Source: Glandiceps talaboti (Eukaryota; Hemichordata; Enteropneusta; Spengelidae). Taken from it: a stretch of DNA of 64,000 nt. The DNA lies in assembly GCF_964340395.1 (NCBI RefSeq), contig NC_135563.1, forward strand, positions 906,001-970,000, written 5' to 3'. Shown piece by piece: positions 61,201-64,000 of this stretch. The translations under genes and the position numbers were made by a program. The notes under the pieces are model-generated. The model was not told the origin of the DNA. It searched no databases and worked only from the letters and a program-made list of their open reading frames with translations. Within the stretch, counting starts at the first letter, position 1, and every line of letters starts with the position of its first letter.

Positions 61201-62564
61201 AGATTTTGGTGTTTTCAAATGTCTGTAACGATCAACGACCAAATACTGAATGCCTGACATGTGTACATTGTATGTACATGTACATGTAATGATTTTGACA
61301 GTATGCAACGGTCTATGCAGGGAGGTTCTGAAACTAAACAGCTACTAATTCACACTATCATTTCGGCATTACCGCTTTCCACAGTATTTTGATGCATTCT
61401 ACATGTAGGTTTCTTGAATTTCTCGTCTTTTGAATTGAATGTATTTTCATCAATCTGCAGAAGTCCCTCTCCTCGAATGTTGTAGTAAGCGAAAGAAACA
61501 TTTCGGATCGCATTTGACCATGACAAAAGTATCAACAATCATCAAGTTTGTCAAAGTACAAGAATCTGATATGAGGATGTGAGCAGTAAATCTTGGGACG
61601 GTACGGAACTCGGTCATCAGTGAATTTCTGAGACATGGGTAAGTGTTGGTATTCTTTGAGAGTTTTTACTTTGTTTGTCCAAATGCATTATATACAAATG
61701 TAGATACATTTTTCCATAATCCTCTGTCAGTTGTCTTAGTTGTATGCAAATATCGTGAATCTACAGTGATAAAATTGGGCTTCTTAAACGTTTGGGTACA
61801 CAATCCTTTGCTTATGTTTGTTTTACATGATTTTTGAGGAATTGCAAAACCATACCCTGTTCAATTGTTGCAAGAAGAAGAGAGAAATATTTATTGAGGC
61901 AAAAGAGCATACAATCGCAAGAATGGTCAAAATAATGATTTTTTTTTATGAATCTCCCCCTTGAAAAGTTGTCATATACTAATAGTACAATTACTTATTT
62001 AACATGGACACTTTTATAATATCCTCTTTCTCCGAACTTGTACTTAGTTGTGTACAAACAAATGCACCCTGGGGAGAAAGAGGACCAACTTTGTGAACTT
62101 GTACATGTATTTAGTTTTGTACAAACAAATACATGTACACGCTAGGGAGAAAGAGGACCAACTTGTACTTAGTTGTGTACAAAAAAATACACCCTGGAGA
62201 AAGAGGACCAACTTGTACTTAGTTGTGTACAAACAAATACACCCTAGGGAGAAAGAGGATTTTCTTATTTTGGAAATATCAGATTCGGTAAATGATGCTA
62301 CATGTACCTAGCAATGTTACGTTTTCAACAAAAGTTACAAATACAAATACTACTAGAGTTGGCAGAGGGCAGTGCAGTTTGCAAAGCAGATGCTTGAAAA
62401 AATAATAAATATATGGTATTAAGAACGAATTACCTTGGCTTTAACCGCTCTCTTGGTGATATTCGCCCAGAAGCCACGGTTTGTGCGTTGCTATTATCAT
62501 GATCGCCGCTGCTATTAGGTGTTGTTTCGCTTACCACGCTGTCTTTCTTCTCGTCTTCCGCCAT
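30793..62564 (-). CDS. TCERG1: Transcription elongation regulator 1 (TCERG1/CA150), 18 exons
   Basis: Complete gene: ATG at 62564-62562, stop at 30795-30793, 974 residues. All 17 introns are GT-AG and every phase agrees. Order: acidic N-terminus; Pro/Gly/Met-rich region (44-123); WW1 (about 165-195, [20 protein letters not shown]); Thr/Ser/Ala-rich linker (about 205-265); proline-rich region; WW2 (about 340-370, [17 protein letters not shown]); charged linker; WW3 (about 430-459, [19 protein letters not shown]); lysine-rich nuclear-localisation-like segment; six FF domains (about 535-960); C-terminus [19 protein letters not shown]. The WW domains bind proline-rich splicing factors such as SF1, and the FF domains bind the phosphorylated C-terminal domain of RNA polymerase II, coupling elongation to splicing in the nucleus. 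The human protein is 1098 residues; the difference is mainly a shorter linker without the vertebrate Gln-Ala repeat. Its introns carry many tandem repeats. Confidence 0.96.
31038..31305 (+). repeat. (TACA)n/(CA)n microsatellite in TCERG1 intron 17
   Basis: A long TACA run with periodic CACACA interruptions that repeat with a longer period, so a block of about 105 bp appears duplicated. It begins about 35 nt upstream of the exon 18 acceptor. Confidence 0.96.
31680..31780 (-). CDS. TCERG1: TCERG1 exon 17 (FF5, second half)
   Basis: Encodes [20 protein letters not shown] and [11 protein letters not shown]. The acceptor is ATTACAG|AGG, the donor ACAG|GTGAGT, and the exon ends in phase 2. Confidence 0.95.
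31914..31997 (-). CDS. TCERG1: TCERG1 exon 16 (FF5, first half)
   Basis: 28 codons, [20 protein letters not shown] then LKFSSSDR. Phase 0 at both ends; donor CAGG|GTGAGT. Confidence 0.95.
32373..32512 (+). repeat. (CA)n microsatellite with (CAGA)n core in TCERG1 intron 15
   Basis: Two CACCCCAACA blocks lead into CA repeats with five CAGA units, then CA again. It ends about 30 nt from exon 15, so on the transcribed strand a long (TG)n lies just after the donor. Confidence 0.97.
32543..32719 (-). CDS. TCERG1: TCERG1 exon 15 (FF4)
   Basis: 59 codons, [48 protein letters not shown]. Donor GTTAGT. Confidence 0.96.
33075..34035 (+). repeat. Minisatellite, 42-bp unit, about 23 copies, in TCERG1 intron 14
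   Basis: The unit is ACTGCGGACCTGGGAGTG then TAACTATTGTGTGGATTGTG plus GGCC. Units of two types (TATTGTG and TATTTTG) largely alternate, giving an 84-bp higher-order unit. Three of six frames are open throughout, one of them on the TCERG1 sense strand (305 codons, unit [14 protein letters not shown]). Confidence 0.97.
34204..34236 (+). repeat. Poly-C tract
   Basis: An uninterrupted run of about 25 C preceded by CCACC. Confidence 0.95.
34571..35219 (+). repeat. Family 1 dispersed repeat, copy in TCERG1 intron 14 (3' truncated)
   Basis: It starts GTCATTGAGAATGAC-AT-AGTCCCCGCT, has two full internal units and the start of the unique 3' part, then breaks off at CAGTCCAGGCGGACGATATG, so hairpin and GGAC run are missing. 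Confidence 0.85.
35511..35681 (-). CDS. TCERG1: TCERG1 exon 14 (FF3-FF4 linker, charged helix)
   Basis: 57 codons, [51 protein letters not shown]. This is the highly charged helix found between FF3 and FF4 and the first helix of FF4. Donor GTAAGT. Confidence 0.96.
35811..36175 (+). repeat. Minisatellite, 25-bp unit, about 14 copies, in TCERG1 intron 13
   Basis: The unit is CACCTCAATGGAGTTCACAA then TTCCG or TTCCT. TTAATGG and TCAATGG variants are mixed. It starts about 130 nt upstream of the exon 14 acceptor. Confidence 0.97.
36241..36960 (+). repeat. Family 1 dispersed repeat, copy in TCERG1 intron 13
   Basis: A near full copy: GTCATTGAGAATGAC start, leader, two to three 151-bp units, unique 3' part, GGAC run, and a shortened terminal palindrome AGTCCCCGGGGACT in which the inner stem has been lost. 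Confidence 0.87.
36961..38400. other. TCERG1 intron 13, remaining sequence
   Basis: It includes a possible retroelement tail (AAAATAAAGATAATAATAAT, about 37306) and a G-run followed by GGA repeats at about 37692-37715. No exon is visible. Confidence 0.5.
38409..38576 (-). CDS. TCERG1: TCERG1 exon 13 (FF3)
   Basis: 56 codons, [20 protein letters not shown] then [19 protein letters not shown] and [13 protein letters not shown]. Phase 0 at both ends; acceptor CTACTGTAG|ATTAAA; donor AAG|GTGAGA. Confidence 0.95.
38596..39152 (+). repeat. Minisatellite, 34-bp unit, about 16 copies, in TCERG1 intron 12
   Basis: The unit is GGTATGGCAAACCACACGTC then AGTTCACAGATAGT, with ACATC and GTACAC variants. 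It ends within 20 nt of the exon 13 acceptor, so any branch point probably lies inside or at the edge of the array. A short (CA)n follows at 39151-39202. Confidence 0.97.
39203..40733. other. TCERG1 intron 12, remaining sequence
   Basis: AT-rich. A 105-codon minus-strand ORF (39562-39879) is not recognised and has no splice support. Confidence 0.5.
40734..40884 (-). CDS. TCERG1: TCERG1 exon 12 (FF2)
   Basis: Encodes [45 protein letters not shown]. The acceptor is CTGCAG|GACAAC. The donor AAG|GTCTGT is weaker than usual but frame and homology fix it. Confidence 0.95.
41522..41730 (-). CDS. TCERG1: TCERG1 exon 11 (FF1)
   Basis: Encodes [52 protein letters not shown]. This is the best conserved stretch of the protein. 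Donor CAG|GTCAGA; ends in phase 2. Confidence 0.97.
41988..42196 (-). CDS. TCERG1: TCERG1 exon 10 (basic linker and start of FF1)
   Basis: The acceptor ATCACTGTAG|AACCTACACC completes GAA. It encodes [20 protein letters not shown], then KKKKEEK (likely nuclear localisation signal), then [20 protein letters not shown] and [10 protein letters not shown]. Its first bases are part of the repeat unit that fills the preceding intron. Confidence 0.96.
42197..42774 (-). repeat. Minisatellite of 3' splice sites, 32-bp unit, about 18 copies, in TCERG1 intron 9
   Basis: On the transcribed strand each unit reads GTATTTGATATCACTGTAG then AACCCACACCAAT (minor variant ATCATTGTAG). The unit adjoining exon 10 supplies the real acceptor, and the first 13 bases of exon 10 are the rest of the unit. 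Two units of 36 bp have the exon's own AACCTACACCAATCA. The array fills about 92% of the 628-nt intron. Confidence 0.96.
42825..42976 (-). CDS. TCERG1: TCERG1 exon 9 (WW3)
   Basis: The acceptor CCTACAG|GTGTGTAG completes the W of PGTPW. It encodes [50 protein letters not shown]. The donor CCAG|GTTAGC is weak. Ends in phase 1. Confidence 0.96.
43452..43516 (-). other. Candidate 65-nt cassette (poison) exon in TCERG1 intron 8
   Basis: It has an acceptor TTCATTTTAG|GCATGC, with possible branch sites CTAATC and CTTATC upstream, and a donor GCAG|GTAATA. After exon 8 (phase 2) it reads openly as [20 protein letters not shown] and IAG. Because 65 is not a multiple of three, exon 9 would then be read as GGT GTG TAG, a stop within eight bases. 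It contains TGCATG, the RBFOX motif. It could be chance, as no homologue is known to me. Confidence 0.4.
44026..44108 (-). CDS. TCERG1: TCERG1 exon 8 (linker to WW3)
   Basis: Encodes [20 protein letters not shown] and KAVPGTPW, the tryptophan codon split TG|G. Acceptor TTCTTCTAG|GAAGC; donor CTG|GTAAGA. Confidence 0.94.
44165..46135 (+). repeat. Minisatellite, 46-bp unit, about 43 copies, in TCERG1 intron 7
   Basis: The unit is ACTGTAGTACTAATGCAAGA then AATATGAAATTCAGGAACTA and GCAATG, with many point and 1-3 bp length variants. It fills about 92% of the 2135-nt intron. Confidence 0.97.
46244..46317 (-). CDS. TCERG1: TCERG1 exon 7 (acidic/lysine linker)
   Basis: A 74-nt exon encoding [20 protein letters not shown] then KEENK. 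Acceptor TTTCACAG|AAAAAG; donor AAG|GTGAGA; phases 1 to 0. Low complexity, supported by phase and splice sites. Confidence 0.88.
46626..47200 (+). repeat. Family 2 dispersed repeat, 5' half, diverged
   Basis: It starts CCCAATGGCATTGTCGC and carries several blocks of the type GTTGCTATGGGCATGG and TTTGCATACATTTTT. The 3' half is absent. Confidence 0.55.
47256..50612 (+). repeat. Family 2 dispersed repeat interrupted by a TTAA transposon
   Basis: It starts GCCAATTGCATTGTAGCACA and ends CAGTCTAGTTGTGATAAA, the family's two termini, but is 3.3 kb long because of insertions. One is the TTAA element at 48753-50383. Another unrelated block with CGTAAGGACGGAGATG and ACGGCTGCATCAATTCG occupies about 47672-48640. 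A (CA)n lies at 50474-50540. Confidence 0.6.
48753..50383. mobile_element. TTAA-flanked piggyBac-like non-autonomous transposon
   Basis: A 1631-bp insert with TTAA on both sides (48749-48752 and 50384-50387). Terminal inverted repeats: left CCTTTTCACCACCAATT, right, read inward, CCCTTTTACCACCGATT. A second inner motif (GTTCCCGCTGTAG) is repeated near the right end. piggyBac elements duplicate TTAA and have ends beginning CCYTTT-like, which fits. No transposase; interior ORFs (49062-49645 minus, 49822-50073 plus) are not recognised. It sits inside a family 2 copy within TCERG1 intron 6. Confidence 0.75.
50731..50937 (-). CDS. TCERG1: TCERG1 exon 6 (WW2)
   Basis: Encodes [20 protein letters not shown] then [40 protein letters not shown]. 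Both signature tryptophans and the YYY core are present. Donor ATG|GTGAGT; phase 1 both ends. Confidence 0.97.
51347..51478 (-). CDS. TCERG1: TCERG1 exon 5 (proline-rich)
   Basis: 132 nt, [20 protein letters not shown] then [20 protein letters not shown] and PMPG. Acceptor TTCTTAG|TTTCA; donor CCAG|GTATGG. Confidence 0.93.
52157..52215 (+). repeat. (TG)n microsatellite in TCERG1 intron 4
   Basis: About 29 uninterrupted TG units. Confidence 0.97.
52236..52497 (+). repeat. Tandem repeat, about 85-bp unit, 3 copies
   Basis: Each unit has ATAGTCCACTCCAGGACTGC, CCCAGACCAAAATTACTGTG and GGGCAGTCTAAGTCTGACTT. Copies differ by small indels. Confidence 0.93.
52498..54091. other. TCERG1 intron 4, remaining sequence
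   Basis: AT-rich. GCGCTTTAGAAATGAAATAA with TGTTAAATGTTAAAT near 53110 looks like a retroelement 3' tail. No exon is seen. Confidence 0.45.
54092..54362 (-). CDS. TCERG1: TCERG1 exon 4 (WW1 second half and Thr-rich linker)
   Basis: Starts [20 protein letters not shown] then [15 protein letters not shown], followed by a Thr/Ser/Ala-rich linker. Vertebrates have a long Gln-Ala repeat at this point. Acceptor CTTTTCAG|ACTTAT; donor ACAG|GTACTA; ends in phase 1. Confidence 0.96.
54919..55074 (-). CDS. TCERG1: TCERG1 exon 3 (WW1 first half)
   Basis: 52 codons, [20 protein letters not shown], a [11 protein letters not shown] alanine stretch, and [15 protein letters not shown]1 is split by intron 3. 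Phase 0 both ends. Confidence 0.95.
55401..55638 (-). CDS. TCERG1: TCERG1 exon 2 (Pro/Gly/Met-rich)
   Basis: Completes R then [71 protein letters not shown] is shared with vertebrate TCERG1. Acceptor TTGTTTAG|ACCACC; donor CAG|GTAGGA. Confidence 0.95.
55970..56275 (-). mobile_element. LINE reverse transcriptase fragment in TCERG1 intron 1
   Basis: The minus strand reads [54 protein letters not shown]. These are the first RT blocks of non-LTR retrotransposons (P-x-YKKGD, RPISIL, QYGFRKN). The YADD catalytic block and the rest are missing. No in-frame stop occurs across about 100 codons. Confidence 0.85.
56276..56999. other. TCERG1 intron 1, no gene; ACATGT palindromic tract
   Basis: (ACATGT)n at about 56783-56820 is self-complementary and could extrude. 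Nothing else recognised. Confidence 0.5.
57000..57206 (+). repeat. Minisatellite, about 39-44 bp unit, 5 copies
   Basis: The unit is TTACAATGAAGTCACGGTAC then ATCCATACTGAATTTGGCTG. Confidence 0.94.
57207..58119. other. TCERG1 intron 1, no gene recognised
   Basis: It contains a C-run at 57969-57985. A 79-codon minus-strand ORF (57785-58024) is unassigned. Confidence 0.45.
58120..59765 (+). repeat. 15-bp minisatellite (CATGTAGTCATATCG) split by an insertion
   Basis: Left part 58120-58193, right part 59433-59765. Units CATGTAGTCATATCG and CATGTAGTCACCT alternate. The element at 58194-59432 lies between the two parts. Confidence 0.9.
58194..59432. mobile_element. Non-autonomous DNA element with inverted ends, 5-bp target duplication
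   Basis: The 1239-bp insert is flanked by ATATC on both sides (58189-58193, 59433-59437). Its ends are inverted: left CTGGGCTCGAAATTCG, right, read inward, CAGGGCTCGAAATTTG, and similarity continues for about 90 bp with GGTAGTCC, GGGCTACCAT and GGTAGCCCA motifs. The interior has small ORFs (for example 58699-58932), none recognised, and GC-rich patches near 58990 and 59280. Confidence 0.75.
59826..60554 (+). repeat. Family 1 dispersed repeat, copy in TCERG1 intron 1
   Basis: Lacks the GTCATTGA start; begins in the leader at ACAACAACACTTGTGAACC. It has an unusual interval with repeated ATATGCACATGTATG, then two internal units, the unique 3' segment, the GGAC run and the intact hairpin ending GGCGGGGACTAA. 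Confidence 0.85.
60555..62034. other. TCERG1 intron 1, no gene recognised
   Basis: The block at about 60788-60872 is an inverted relative of 12261-12340. The rest is AT-rich. Confidence 0.45.
62035..62265 (+). repeat. Tandem repeat, about 50-70 bp unit, 4 copies
   Basis: Each copy holds GAGAAAGAGGACCAACTT and GTACTTAGTTGTGTACAAAC then AAATACACCCT. The second copy is longer. Confidence 0.9.
62434..62564 (-). CDS. TCERG1: TCERG1 exon 1
   Basis: ATG at 62564-62562 in ACACTCGAACATGGCGG, a good start context (ATGG). Encodes [20 protein letters not shown], then [20 protein letters not shown] and KP. 131 nt, donor CAAG|GTAATT, ends in phase 2. Confidence 0.9.

Positions 62565-64000
<1,436 letters not shown>

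Overview
This is nuclear DNA of a metazoan, most likely a marine invertebrate; I cannot place it further. The genes have spliceosomal introns with GT-AG sites, the proteins are animal families, the base composition is AT-rich, and most of the window is microsatellite, minisatellite and dispersed repeat.

Four protein genes can be supported. (1) A first coding exon on the minus strand at 15539-15782 reads as a prominin-like protein: signal peptide plus a VVQP motif. The rest of that gene is not visible. (2) A complete six-exon gene on the plus strand at 21154-25228 encodes a 489-residue SAXO/FAM154 axonemal microtubule stabiliser. (3) A complete 18-exon gene on the minus strand, 62564 down to 30793, encodes a 974-residue orthologue of TCERG1/CA150, with three WW and six FF domains; it couples transcription elongation to splicing. 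All exon phases agree. (4) The first exon of a type II phosphatidylinositol 4-kinase lies on the plus strand at 63346-63699 and runs off the window. TCERG1 and PI4K2 are divergent across 781 bp; SAXO and TCERG1 converge.

Layout. 1-15.5 kb: dispersed repeats, two LINE fragments, a Crypton/ZMYM-like N-terminal fragment and long compound microsatellites. 15.5-21 kb: prominin exon, a TTAA-flanked transposon nested in an older repeat, and short inverted repeats. 21-25 kb: SAXO. 25.5-30 kb: minisatellites (27 and 33 bp units) and a dispersed repeat. 30-62.6 kb: TCERG1, whose introns hold five large minisatellites, several microsatellites, two further nested DNA elements and an RT fragment. 62.6-64 kb: shared promoter and PI4K2.

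The most interesting point is in TCERG1. Intron 9 (628 nt) is about 90% built of tandem copies of its own 3' splice site plus the first bases of exon 10, and intron 8 holds a 65-nt exon-like segment whose inclusion would cause a stop. Both could limit expression of a gene that itself acts in splicing. Two abundant dispersed repeat families are also described: family 1, with 151-bp internal units and a terminal hairpin, and family 2, about 1 kb with TAGCACAACTG termini.
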